From Candidatus Bathycorpusculum hydrogenotrophicum (GTDB lineage: Archaea > Thermoproteota > Bathyarchaeia > Bathyarchaeales > Bathycorpusculaceae): 64,000 nt of DNA. Position 1 is the first letter of the stretch, and every line of letters begins with the position of its first letter. The notes beneath the pieces were generated by a model. It was not told the origin of the DNA, ran no database searches, and saw nothing but the letters and a program-made list of their open reading frames with translations. Of the stretch, positions 1-8,658 are shown piece by piece. Both the position numbers and the translations under genes were made by a program. The stretch is from positions 1-64,000 of the forward strand of contig WRCX01000005.1 of NCBI GenBank assembly GCA_009783705.1, written 5' to 3'.

Positions 1-406
1 ATCGTTGCATATGGTGTAACTATGGCGTAATTATTCTTTGAAATTTAGGGCTAAAAACCAAAAAAGAAACGAAAGCAACCTCTAACCATTCAAACTATGG
101 CGTAAACTGTAAAGTTCAGGTTAAAAAAAACTTGGCCAGACGGCACAACAACATAGTTCTAAGAGACAATACCCTCAACAGACGCCGCCAAACCATACGC
201 ACAAGTAACCAGCAATGTTAGGCTTCACGCTCAGACGACACCTCATAAACATTCAAAGTTGATCTGCAACTAAGAAGCATAAATGCACCTGAAATGGGAG
301 ACACATCACAGGTATACAGAGAAAACTTGAGTTCAGTGCCTAATTTTTGTTGACGACATTTCTCGTCAACAAAACTAAAATGAGACAGCATTTGATATAA
401 CGTCTT
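1..406. repeat. Gene-free left end with a short repeated 9-mer
   Basis: No gene is supported here; the minus ORF at 218-556 mostly shadows the next gene. The nonamer ATGGYGTAA occurs three times, at about 11-19, 22-30 and 97-105, and the last two copies extend to a 13-base identical direct repeat (AACTATGGCGTAA at 18-30 and 93-105). It could be a regulator site for the following winged-helix gene or the tail of a repeat beginning outside the window. Function unknown. Confidence 0.4.
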
Positions 407-1255
407 ATGAGTGATGGAATCGGATCCTTGAACAAGATTCTCAAGGACGAAACAAGAAGAAAAATCATCCTGGCCTTGACTGATAGAGAAAGGTTGAGTT
501 ATACCGAGCTTATGGAAACTCTTCAGATCGGCAGTACTGGAACGTTTAATTATCATCTAAAGGTTTTAGGCGACCTTTTAGAAAAAACTGATTCGGGGCA
601 GTATATCCTCTCTGAAAAAGGAAAACTCGCCTCTCAGTTCTTAACCGAGTTTCCAGAACGTAACGATGCCTTGGAAACTAAGAAGGTTTGGTGGCGCCGA
701 TTCTGGATTGTAGCCGTTCTGCTTCCAACTTTATTGCTATTGATAGTTCTGTATTTGTATTTTTCAGATTATTTAGACACATACCGAGTTATACAAACGA
801 CAGTTGGATTTATTTCCGCAATGATATTCACTTATTTTTTCTATCGAATGATTCGACCAAATAGCAAAAAACAAAAAATACAAAGCCAAAAAGAACAAGA
901 TCGAACAATCAAAGATGTTTTTGTTTCAGGAAGACGAGCAGAGGAAGTAAAAGAAGAGATTCAGAACTGGGTAAGAGAAGAAGGCATAATCATAGAAGTT
1001 GAAAGAGAGGGATTCATAAGGGGGCGTCTTGGGATTCCTAGTGGATTGGGTTTGACTGCGCCAAAATACTTTGAGGTGTCATTAAAGTCCGATCAGAATG
1101 GTGTAATGGTTCATACTGAGGGCTGGATTAGTTTATATGATGTAAGTGAGAAAAGCTTTTCAGACGAGATATTAGCCGTTGGTAACATACCGCGGAAAAA
1201 AGGCTGGAAAGTAATCAATCATCTCTGGCAAAAGCTAAGAGCACTTTCAAAATAG
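407..1255 (+). CDS. Winged-helix (ArsR-like) regulator with two membrane segments
   Basis: Predicted membrane-tethered transcription regulator, 282 aa. Residues about 5-80 form a winged-helix domain of the archaeal ArsR-like type (TRRKIILALTDRERLSYTEL, then a recognition helix around TFNYHLKVL). Two hydrophobic segments follow at about 100-120 and 130-148. The remaining ~130 residues form a soluble domain I do not recognise. ATG start; no clear Shine-Dalgarno site. It stands alone, 146 bases before the threonine operon. DNA binding is inferred from the fold; the target is unknown. Confidence 0.7.
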   Translation: MSDGIGSLNKILKDETRRKIILALTDRERLSYTELMETLQIGSTGTFNYHLKVLGDLLEKTDSGQYILSEKGKLASQFLTEFPERNDALETKKVWWRRFWIVAVLLPTLLLLIVLYLYFSDYLDTYRVIQTTVGFISAMIFTYFFYRMIRPNSKKQKIQSQKEQDRTIKDVFVSGRRAEEVKEEIQNWVREEGIIIEVEREGFIRGRLGIPSGLGLTAPKYFEVSLKSDQNGVMVHTEGWISLYDVSEKSFSDEILAVGNIPRKKGWKVINHLWQKLRALSK

Positions 1256-1357
1256 AGATAGCCCTGCTAATCTGAGTGAACTACAGCCCTGCATCAGAAA
1301 AATGTACCAAGTGTACCAGTTGTTAAGGTGGCCATCAACATAAGAGTTCAAGTCAGT

Positions 1358-1389
1358 TACCAAATAAGCTTTAAATGTTCCATTTGGTA
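1358..1389 (+). promoter_or_regulatory. TATA box flanked by an 8-bp inverted repeat, promoter of the ACT/threonine operon
   Basis: The arms TACCAAAT (1358-1365) and ATTTGGTA (1382-1389) are perfect inverted repeats enclosing a TATA-like TTTAAAT at about 1370-1376. The TATA centre lies about 28 bases before the ATG at 1402, so the transcript should be leaderless or nearly so. Two more TACCA copies sit just upstream (1305-1309 and 1314-1318). This looks like a repressor operator wrapped around the core promoter; the binding protein is unknown. Confidence 0.5.
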
Positions 1390-1401
1390 CAGCAGTGAGC
1401 A

Positions 1402-1980
1402 ATGACAACTGCCCAAGAAGTCCGAAATCATCTGCGCAATAAACCCTACTTACTTGAAGCCCTCGAAAAGGGCATTGTAAACCTAAGTGAACTCTCACGC
1501 CAGCTACAGAAAGATCTTAAAACCAGTGACACCAGCGCCATAAAAGCAGCCCTGCGCCGCTATAGTGAGGACCTGCAAAAACATAGGCAGAAAAGAGAAG
1601 AAAAAGTCCTCCAGCTCCTCAAACGCAGCGGCATAGCAGTTTTTGACTGCAAATCAGTCATCATAACCTCCAAAGAACTCAGCTCTGAACCGGGCATGAA
1701 AGTAGACTTACTGGATAAATTTGTTTATCTGCTGGATCGAAGTGACCTACCGGAACGCATAAACGCCTTGGTTAAACATGAAAACTGTACAATGATTGTG
1801 GTACACTCACCTGAAGAACTAGAAGCAACACCAGGAGTTGTCGCGTTTTTAGCAACTTTGCTTGCAGAACAAAACGTCAACATCGTAGAATTCATTTCCT
1901 GCTGGACCGAGACTATTTTGGTGGTTGAGAAAAAAGACAGCCTCAAGACCTATGAGGTTTTATCAAACTTGATAGGTTAA
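1402..1980 (+). CDS. ACT-domain protein, probable regulator of threonine biosynthesis
   Basis: 192 aa. The N-terminal ~75 residues are helical and charged, resembling a small helix-turn-helix region (NLSELSRQLQKDL). The C-terminal half reads as an ACT domain (GIAVFDCKSVIIT through GVVAFLATLLAEQNVNIVEFISCWTETILVV), like the ligand-binding domains of aspartate kinases. It is the first gene before thrC, hom and the aspartate kinase gene. ACT domains usually bind amino acids, so feedback sensing of threonine or lysine is the natural inference. The start is supported by TATA spacing. Confidence 0.7.
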   Translation: MTTAQEVRNHLRNKPYLLEALEKGIVNLSELSRQLQKDLKTSDTSAIKAALRRYSEDLQKHRQKREEKVLQLLKRSGIAVFDCKSVIITSKELSSEPGMKVDLLDKFVYLLDRSDLPERINALVKHENCTMIVVHSPEELEATPGVVAFLATLLAEQNVNIVEFISCWTETILVVEKKDSLKTYEVLSNLIG

Positions 1981-2059
1981 GAAACCATCAAAGCACCAAA
2001 ATTATTAATATGCTAGCCGCCTAATTTTTACTTCAAGAAAGCTAAGAAGATAGAAAGAT

Positions 2060-3304
2060 ATGGCCCATCAGGAATGCATAAACTGCAAAACCATCTACGG
2101 TACAGAAGAAGTGGTCTATTTCTGCAAAAAATGCGGAGATATCCTCGAAATCAAATTTGACCCAAACGAATTAGAAGAAAACGCAAAAACCACCGAGTGG
2201 AAAACTAGACCCCTCTCAGTGTGGCGTTACCGTCCCTTTATGCCCATTCACGAATCCACCCGACTAATCACACTAGGCGAGGGCGGCACAGGTCTGCACC
2301 GATCAGAACGGTTAGGTGCCGAATTAGGCATCCAAAACCTCTACATTAAAAACGAAGGCGAAAACCCCACCGGCAGCTTCAAAGACCGCGGCATGACCGT
2401 GGGCGTAACCAAAGCCGTTGAGCTGGGCGCACGCCATGTAATTTGCGCCTCCACAGGCAACACCTCAGCAAGCCTAGCCGCATACGCAGCCCGCGCAGGC
2501 ATCAAATGCACCGTACTTATACCCTCAGGTAAAATCGCATATGGCAAACTCAGCCAAGCCATGATTCATGGCGCAAAAGTGCTTCAAGTCAAAGGAAACT
2601 TTGATGAAGCCCTAGAATTTGTCTTTAAACTCGCAGAAAAACACAAAGACATCTACCTGCTCAACTCCATCAACCCCTTCCGCGTGGAGGGACAAAAATC
2701 CCTGGGATATGAAATCTGTGATCAACTAAACTATGAAGCCCCCGATCGCATCGTCATCCCAGTGGGTAATGCAGGCAACATAAGCGCCGTCTGGAAAGGA
2801 CTCACAGAATTCTACCAACTCGGCCTAATTAAAAAACTACCCAAAATGACAGGCATCCAAGCTCAAGGATCTGCACCAATCGCACAAGCCATCCAAACAG
2901 GCAGCAACCAAATCATCCCTGTTGAAAACCCCGAAACCATAGCAACCGCCATCCGTATCGGCGCACCAGTAAGCTGGAAAAAAGCAGTCAATGCCATCCG
3001 CGAATCCCACGGCACCGCTGAAACCGTCACCGACGACGAAATTCTTGATGCCCAAAAAACACTAGCACGCATCGAGGGCATCTTTGTGGAACCCGCATCA
3101 GCCTCCTCCATCGCCGGACTTAAAAAACTAATCAAAAAAGGCATCGTAACAAAAGACGAAAAAGTAGTCTGCATAACCACCGGACATGGCCTAAAAGATC
3201 CCGATACCGCTATCAAACAAAGCGAAAAACCCATCGAAGTTGAAGCAGATATAGCCGCTATAGAGGCAGCATTGGGCTTAAAAAAAGCAATTCTAGCAAG
3301 GTGA
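2060..3304 (+). CDS. thrC: Threonine synthase
   Basis: Converts O-phosphohomoserine to threonine using pyridoxal phosphate. The N-terminus has a four-cysteine ribbon (CINC...CKKC) typical of archaeal ThrC. The PLP lysine lies in NPTGSFKDRGM, followed by the serine/threonine-rich ASTGNTSASLAAYAARAG loop and the glycine-rich phosphate-binding VGNAGNISA. Length 414 aa is normal. Eight bases separate it from homoserine dehydrogenase, so the two are surely co-transcribed. The coding strand is notably A+C-rich, as in most genes here. Confidence 0.95.
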   Translation: MAHQECINCKTIYGTEEVVYFCKKCGDILEIKFDPNELEENAKTTEWKTRPLSVWRYRPFMPIHESTRLITLGEGGTGLHRSERLGAELGIQNLYIKNEGENPTGSFKDRGMTVGVTKAVELGARHVICASTGNTSASLAAYAARAGIKCTVLIPSGKIAYGKLSQAMIHGAKVLQVKGNFDEALEFVFKLAEKHKDIYLLNSINPFRVEGQKSLGYEICDQLNYEAPDRIVIPVGNAGNISAVWKGLTEFYQLGLIKKLPKMTGIQAQGSAPIAQAIQTGSNQIIPVENPETIATAIRIGAPVSWKKAVNAIRESHGTAETVTDDEILDAQKTLARIEGIFVEPASASSIAGLKKLIKKGIVTKDEKVVCITTGHGLKDPDTAIKQSEKPIEVEADIAAIEAALGLKKAILAR

Positions 3305-3312
3305 TATAAAAA

Positions 3313-4362
3313 ATGAGAATTATCCTAGTTGGCTATGGCGTCGTCGGTAAAGGCGTAACGACAATTCTGGCACAAAAATACGCGGAAAAAGTAAAAGACT
3401 ACGGATTTAACCCAAAAATCGTAGCCATCTCAGACATTGATGGAGCAGTCATAAATCCCCGAGGCCTAAGCCCTGAAAAACTCGAAGCCATTAAACAAAG
3501 GGGCTATCCCATATCAGCAGACCCCGAATTTGGCAACCCCGGCATAAACGCACTCGAAGTTATCGAATCCGTTGAAGCTGAAGTTGTCGTAGAAGTCACC
3601 CCCGTAAACATTCAAACCGCCGAACCCGCAATCTCACATATCACAAAAGCATTCAAAACAGGCAAACATGTTGTCACCACCAACAAAGGACCCCTGGCCT
3701 TAGCGATGCCAGCACTCACCGAACTTGCCGAATACAATAATGTGTACTTGCGCTTCAGCGGTACCGTAGGCGGCGGAACTCCCATGTTGGAATTTGCCAA
3801 ACGCTGTTTGGCTGGTGATAAAATCAAAGCCATACGAGGCATCTTTAATGGTACAACAAACTATATACTAACTGAAATGAGCCAAAACCAAGTAGGCTTC
3901 CAAGATGCCCTATCAAGTGCCCAGAAGCTGGGTTATGCCGAACGCGAGCCCTCAATGGATATTGATGGGTTTGACACCGCCTGCAAGGTGGTTATTCTCT
4001 CAAACTGGATCATGGGCAAAAAAATCACACTAAAAGATGTGGACCGAACAGGCATCCGTGACATAACACTCCAAACACTAACCGAAGCCGCGGAACGGGG
4101 TAACACCATCAAACTTATTGGCTCCATAGATGACAACAAACCTACCGTTAAACCCACTGAAATCGCTAAAACTCACCCGCTCTGTGTCAGCGGAGTACTC
4201 AACGCAGTAACCTTCTCAACCGAATACGCCGGCGAACAAACCCTGGTGGGCAGAGGAGCAGGCAGTATCGAGACTGCAGGAGCAGTTTTAAGAGACCTCC
4301 TAGACATAAAACATAAGTTAGCTAATCGGATGCTAAATAGCAATTTGGAGTCCTACAAATGA
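3313..4362 (+). CDS. hom: Homoserine dehydrogenase
   Basis: Reduces aspartate semialdehyde to homoserine with NAD(P)H. The Rossmann motif GYGVVGKGV is at residues 7-15, the TTNKGPLA loop near 117, and the substrate/catalytic region FNGTTNYILTEM and GYAEREPSMDIDGFD follow. At 349 aa it is the short form without a C-terminal ACT domain, so feedback control probably resides in the kinase or the upstream ACT protein. The stop overlaps the start of the kinase gene by four bases (ATGA), indicating translational coupling. Confidence 0.95.
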   Translation: MRIILVGYGVVGKGVTTILAQKYAEKVKDYGFNPKIVAISDIDGAVINPRGLSPEKLEAIKQRGYPISADPEFGNPGINALEVIESVEAEVVVEVTPVNIQTAEPAISHITKAFKTGKHVVTTNKGPLALAMPALTELAEYNNVYLRFSGTVGGGTPMLEFAKRCLAGDKIKAIRGIFNGTTNYILTEMSQNQVGFQDALSSAQKLGYAEREPSMDIDGFDTACKVVILSNWIMGKKITLKDVDRTGIRDITLQTLTEAAERGNTIKLIGSIDDNKPTVKPTEIAKTHPLCVSGVLNAVTFSTEYAGEQTLVGRGAGSIETAGAVLRDLLDIKHKLANRMLNSNLESYK

Positions 4363-5768
4363 AGCTAGTCATGAAGTTCGGCGGTACAAGCGTCGGCTCA
4401 GGTGTAAACATTCGCCATGTAGCCGGATTAGTCACAAAGTACGCCAAAGAAAATAACAAAATAGCTGTGGTTGTCTCAGCGTTAGCAGGCGTCACTAACA
4501 GCCTTATTGAAACAAGCTTCCGCGCACAAAAAAGTGATGAAAAATACATCCAAGCATTCACCAAAACCCTGCTATCAAAACACACAGACGCCATAAAAGA
4601 AGCCATTACAAGTGAGATAATCCAAAAAGAAGTCTTAGAAATCACCGAGAAAAACATAGCAGAACTCGAAAAAATCCTAATCGGTATCTGCTACATCGGA
4701 GAATTGACACAAAAATCTAAAGACTACGTTATGTCATTTGGAGAACGATTATCAGCACCAATTGTTTGGGGAGCCATAAAAGATCACAATACCCAAACAC
4801 AGTGGTTCACAGGTAAAGATGCAGGTATAGTCACTGACAGCAACTTTGGCGACGCAGATCCACTTATGAACTATACAACTCATCTTGTCCGAGAACGACT
4901 CGAACCTCTGCTTGAGAAAAACATAATCCCAATCGTCACCGGGTTTATTGCCGCCAATCAAGACGGCATAGTCACCACTGTAGGACGCGGAGGCTCAGAC
5001 TACACCTCAACCATACTAGGCGTCGCCCTACAAGCAGACGAAGTTTGGATATGGACCGATGTCGATGGTATAATGACCACAGATCCCAAAATTGTCCCAA
5101 CGGCCCAGATGCTATCCCAGCTTAGCTACAAAGAAGCAACCGAGATGGCAATTTTTGGTGCCAAAGCCATGCACCCCCGAGCGTTGGGGCCGGTAAGCAA
5201 AGCAAACGTACCGGTGAGAATCCGTAACACTAACAATCCCGAAAACTCAGGTACTCTTATCACCAAAGAACCACAAGCAGACGCAAAAGAAGCCGCCAAA
5301 GCAGTCGCCATGTTAAAAGATGTGGCCATGCTAAACGTATATGGAGCCGCCATGGTGGGAGCACCGGGCAGCTATGCCAAGGTCTTTGATGTATTAGGTA
5401 AAAACGGTATCAATGTTATGATGATATCAGCAGCCGCTTCAGAAGCCAACATATCAATGATAATAAAACGAGACCTGCTGGGCAGAGCCATAAGCAACCT
5501 CGAAATAGCACTACAAGAACACGGAGGCATAATCAGCGAAGTCACCGCAGAAGACGACGTGGCAGTCATCGCAACCATAGGCGCTAACATGAAAGGGACA
5601 CTTGGAGTGGCTTCAAAAATTTTCAGTGCCGTCGCAAAAAAAGGCATAAACATTCGCATGATAGCCCAGGGCAGCTCAGAGCTAAACATCAGCTTTGTCG
5701 TTAAAGAAAAAGACGGAATCGCAGTCGTACAAACAATCCACGAAGAATTTAATCTCGGCAAACAATAA
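4359..5768 (+). CDS. lysC: Aspartate kinase
   Basis: Phosphorylates aspartate, the first step to threonine, methionine and lysine. It starts with the signature KFGGTSVGSG, has GRGGSDYTSTILG and the WTDVDGIMTTDP region of the kinase fold, and ends with two ACT domains (about 320-469; MLNVYGAAMVGAPG and VIATIGANMKGTLGVASKIF). Length 469 aa is normal for the archaeal monofunctional enzyme. It overlaps hom by four bases and is the last of four biosynthetic or regulatory genes in the operon. Confidence 0.95.
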   Translation: MKLVMKFGGTSVGSGVNIRHVAGLVTKYAKENNKIAVVVSALAGVTNSLIETSFRAQKSDEKYIQAFTKTLLSKHTDAIKEAITSEIIQKEVLEITEKNIAELEKILIGICYIGELTQKSKDYVMSFGERLSAPIVWGAIKDHNTQTQWFTGKDAGIVTDSNFGDADPLMNYTTHLVRERLEPLLEKNIIPIVTGFIAANQDGIVTTVGRGGSDYTSTILGVALQADEVWIWTDVDGIMTTDPKIVPTAQMLSQLSYKEATEMAIFGAKAMHPRALGPVSKANVPVRIRNTNNPENSGTLITKEPQADAKEAAKAVAMLKDVAMLNVYGAAMVGAPGSYAKVFDVLGKNGINVMMISAAASEANISMIIKRDLLGRAISNLEIALQEHGGIISEVTAEDDVAVIATIGANMKGTLGVASKIFSAVAKKGINIRMIAQGSSELNISFVVKEKDGIAVVQTIHEEFNLGKQ

Positions 5769-5874
5769 CACTCTTAACTACCTTTCCTTTTTAATATCGC
5801 CGTGTTTTTAGCTCAGCAAAAGAGCAGCCTCTTTTCTGAAGATATAAACAAAAGTTTATGTGAGCTAGATACAT

Positions 5875-7146
5875 TTGTTTGATGAGCGTTCTATATTGAC
5901 CGATCCCGAAATAGAAACCCAAGAGGCTCAAGCACCAGAACAAGCAAAAGAGAAACGCGTTGCCATACAGTTCCCTCTAATTATCATCCGAACAAAACGT
6001 TTCTCAAAAATTTTCGACCGATTAGGGGCAATGCGGGCTTCACACTACATTTCGTGGATTTTGCTGGTGCTGGTACCATTTGTAGCCGGTGTAGCGCTCT
6101 ATCTTATAGTTAACAGCCTTATTGCTCTGATAAACAACCCTGCACTCGGCGAAATTTCACGCGAGATGGGACCTCAAGCAATTTTGATGCTGCCAGGGAT
6201 TAACCCTATGCTACCTATTGTTTATGGCTGGATTGCTATAGTTGTTGCTGTTGTGATTCATGAAGGCGGCCATGGCATCATTGCCCGTAACGTAGGCTTC
6301 GATGTTAAATCAAGCGGGCTTTTGTTCTTCTTGTTTGTTCCCATTGGCGCATTTGTTGATGTTGATGAGGAACAGGTAAAGAAAGCCAGAGCTAGACCTT
6401 CACTCAAAGTAATGGCGGCTGGAGTGGGCGGAAACTTTATTTTTGGTGCAACCTGTCTGTTGCTGCTCTTGGTTTTAGTGAGCGGCGTAAGTCCAGCAGT
6501 CAATGGAGTATATGTCAACAGTGTTGTGGATGGGATGCCGGCACAGGAAGCAGGACTTATGCCAAAAGACGTCTTTACCGCAATCGACAACATACCAATT
6601 AATAACGCCACCGATCTGCAGACCATAATAAACAGCAAAACAGCAGGTGATACGGTATGGGTAGAGGTGATTCGGGGGGATAACTGGCAACAACAGTACG
6701 CAACCAACATTACCCTCACAATCTCAGAAGATAACCGTACGATCATGGGGATAACTACCTATGATTTACAAACCGAGTTACGACTGGAAAATTACCAGAC
6801 ATTTTCCATAGAGAGACTCTCAATGTATATGGTGCCCCCTACGCTTGCTTCGGGGTTGGTGCCGTACTCTGATTTTCTGGCACCCTTCTACACCCATAGT
6901 CTGGGACCGGTATGGGTAATTCTTGCAAATACGTTGTTTTGGCTGTGGTTTGTAAACCTCAACCTAGCGATATTTAATGCGCTACCCATCTATCCCATGG
7001 ATGGCGGAAGAATTGTAGATATACTGCTCAAACGCTTTGCCGGCAACAAATTAAGCGGGAAAGCAATCCAGGGGATAACTTTGAGCCTCACAGCTATCTG
7101 CGCAACCCGAATCATTGCAACCATAGTATTACCCTTCATACTCTAA
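5875..7146 (+). CDS. Site-2-type membrane protease (M50 family) with PDZ domain
   Basis: Predicted intramembrane zinc metalloprotease, 423 aa. HEGGH (about residues 129-133, inside a hydrophobic segment) gives the first two zinc ligands; the second motif is NALPIYPMDGGR near 370-380, supplying the aspartate. A PDZ-like domain lies between (about 215-290: MPAQEAGLMPKDVFTAID). Several membrane helices are visible at about 65-90, 115-135, 175-205, 340-370 and 395-420. The start is TTG. It follows aspartate kinase by 106 bases, so it may have its own promoter. The substrate is unknown. Confidence 0.9.
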   Translation: MFDERSILTDPEIETQEAQAPEQAKEKRVAIQFPLIIIRTKRFSKIFDRLGAMRASHYISWILLVLVPFVAGVALYLIVNSLIALINNPALGEISREMGPQAILMLPGINPMLPIVYGWIAIVVAVVIHEGGHGIIARNVGFDVKSSGLLFFLFVPIGAFVDVDEEQVKKARARPSLKVMAAGVGGNFIFGATCLLLLLVLVSGVSPAVNGVYVNSVVDGMPAQEAGLMPKDVFTAIDNIPINNATDLQTIINSKTAGDTVWVEVIRGDNWQQQYATNITLTISEDNRTIMGITTYDLQTELRLENYQTFSIERLSMYMVPPTLASGLVPYSDFLAPFYTHSLGPVWVILANTLFWLWFVNLNLAIFNALPIYPMDGGRIVDILLKRFAGNKLSGKAIQGITLSLTAICATRIIATIVLPFIL

Positions 7147-7288
7147 ACCCCTTTGAGAAAGCAAAAAGCAACTACAGCGCCAGCATAGGGTATAGCAAAA
7201 AAAGGGTCCATAGCTTATCTTAACGGATTTTTGTGAGTTTGAAGTGAAAATTCAGCTTGATGAAGGACAGGTGTAGAAGAATCATTAA

Positions 7289-7295
7289 TTAAATA
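7289..7295 (+). promoter_or_regulatory. TATA box for the box C/D sRNA
   Basis: TTAAATA, within an ATTAATTAAATA stretch, is centred about 24-26 bases before the predicted 5' end of the sRNA at 7313. That is the standard archaeal TATA-to-start distance and independently supports transcription of the region. Confidence 0.4.
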
Positions 7296-7312
7296 GGTTT
7301 TATCTTCTTTGG

Positions 7313-7368
7313 TGCCGATGAAGAATCTAAAAAGCTGATTGATGATGCACTCTAGGGTATCTGAGGCA
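7313..7368 (+). ncRNA. Probable box C/D guide sRNA
   Basis: The intergenic stretch between two convergent genes contains, in order: a box C-like (C)GATGA (7317-7321), box D' CTGA (7335-7338), box C' TGATGA (7340-7345) and box D CTGA (7361-7364). The flanks TGCC and GGCA can close the terminal stem. The guides are 13 and 15 nt. Archaeal C/D sRNAs direct 2'-O-methylation of the base paired five positions upstream of D or D'. Box C departs from RUGAUGA at its first positions, the main weakness. I did not identify the rRNA or tRNA target. Confidence 0.5.
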
Positions 7369-7378
7369 AAAATTGGGG

Positions 7379-7612
7379 TTAGGTTATGATTTTTTTGCGG
7401 ATAAGATAGATCAGCATGACTAAGCCCACGACGAATAGAGCGGCACCAATACCTATGGATGCAAAATAGTCTATGTTTAGCACATCAGACATTAGGTAGG
7501 GTATGTAGGTTGGTCCGACGAAGATTAACAACATTGAAAGGATAATTAAGGCTACTTTGTTGAATTTTGATTCCATACCGCTAACTTTAATTTCTTCTCT
7601 ACGTTCAGACAT
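7379..7612 (-). CDS. Small two-helix membrane protein
   Basis: Short protein of unknown function. The N-terminal 20 residues are charged; two hydrophobic segments follow (KVALIILSMLLIFVG and IGIGAALFVVGLVMLIYLI), ending in a basic KKIIT tail. I prefer the ATG at 7612 to the GTG nine bases upstream used in the ORF track. It lies 14 bases after the PAC2 gene on the same strand, so they are likely co-transcribed. No catalytic motif is visible. Confidence 0.6.
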   Translation of the reverse strand: MSERREEIKVSGMESKFNKVALIILSMLLIFVGPTYIPYLMSDVLNIDYFASIGIGAALFVVGLVMLIYLIRKKIIT

Positions 7613-7626
7613 GCACTGCACCCAAC

Positions 7627-8307
7627 TTATGACTCTTCAATTTGATTGTTCTCAGCTAAACCTTCTTTTATCTCTTTTCCTAAAGCTTTCATTAAAAACT
7701 TGAAAACTGAAAATCCAGCGTTCTTATCTGCCTTAAAACCTAAGGTTGTTCCAAGCAGACTGACACCATCGATTTTACGTTCCTTGGCTAAAGCCAATGT
7801 TAGGCCTGTGCCGCCGACGATTCGGCCCTTGCTGTAGATAACACCGCCTTTTTCCATGAACTCTGTTGCCAGTCTAGGTGAGGTTGCGGCAATATAGACC
7901 TGTGTTTTGTCCTCTGTGATGGGAACACCGCCCATGGTAACCATGAAGTGACAACCAAGTTTTTCTACAAAATCAACCACATAATCACAGACCTCATAGT
8001 GTGCAACGACATCGTCAAAACTGGGTTGAATTTCCCCGGTCATGATAATTAGGGTGTTTTTCTCCATGGGAGCATAGTAGAATTCATAGCGAGGTAGATG
8101 TGCGATGCCCTTGGAGGTTATGGAGATGTAATCAGGGAAAGATGGCGAGTACAATTCTGCAAAGGGTTTAGCATCACAAAATTTGATGAGAAAGTGAGCA
8201 GCGATTCGGCCTACGTTTCCAAAACCTGGCAACCCCTGTATGAAGATAGGATTGTCAAGTGCAGGATCTGAGAGTTTACGTAAATACGGCGTGTCCATTG
8301 TAGCCAT
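7627..8307 (-). CDS. PAC2 family protein (proteasome-assembly-chaperone-like)
   Basis: 226 aa. The N-terminal IFIQGLPGFGNVGRIAAHFL and later IIMTGEIQPS, FMVTMGGVPI and GRIVGGTGLTLALA are characteristic of archaeal PAC2-family (COG2047-like) proteins. They are related to the eukaryotic proteasome assembly chaperone PAC2; their archaeal role is not settled. The length is typical. The start ATG sits 131 bases from the oppositely oriented tRNA gene. Family assignment is firm, function is inference. Confidence 0.85.
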   Translation of the reverse strand: MATMDTPYLRKLSDPALDNPIFIQGLPGFGNVGRIAAHFLIKFCDAKPFAELYSPSFPDYISITSKGIAHLPRYEFYYAPMEKNTLIIMTGEIQPSFDDVVAHYEVCDYVVDFVEKLGCHFMVTMGGVPITEDKTQVYIAATSPRLATEFMEKGGVIYSKGRIVGGTGLTLALAKERKIDGVSLLGTTLGFKADKNAGFSVFKFLMKALGKEIKEGLAENNQIEES

Positions 8308-8438
8308 CTAGCCTTAGGGAAAGACACCGCCTCTAAAAACCTTTTGCTGGAACTGGAAAAGAAAAAGAAAAAAAGAAACTATTAATATCTGACATCTTCT
8401 AATAGTTACACCGAACCCATTTTTGGGGACAGAAACAT

Positions 8439-8514
8439 AGCGGGGTGGGGTAGCCAGGATCAACCCGCTGGGCTCATAACCCAGAGATCAGTAGTTCAAA
8501 TCTACTCCCCGCTA
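8439..8514 (+). tRNA. Initiator tRNA-Met (CAT)
   Basis: The cloverleaf is complete: acceptor AGCGGGG pairs with CCCCGCT, anticodon stem CTGGG/CCCAG encloses CTCATAA (anticodon CAT), and T arm AGTAG-TTCAAAT-CTACT. The A1-U72 pair and the three G-C pairs at the base of the anticodon stem are the archaeal initiator marks. CCA is not encoded. No intron is seen. Confidence 0.95.
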
Positions 8515-8658
8515 CTAAAAATCAATCCAGAACCAGTTTTGTGTAAGATCAAGATAGCGCGAACAACTTGTTATTTTTGTTTTTATGCTCCGTCACAATT
8601 GGCAGACTCATTTCGATAAATGTAAATAAACCAAGTGAGATAACATAGAACAACCAGT

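Noticed and set aside
218-556. 112-aa minus ORF
   Set aside because: It overlaps the start of the winged-helix gene on the other strand and has no recognisable domain.
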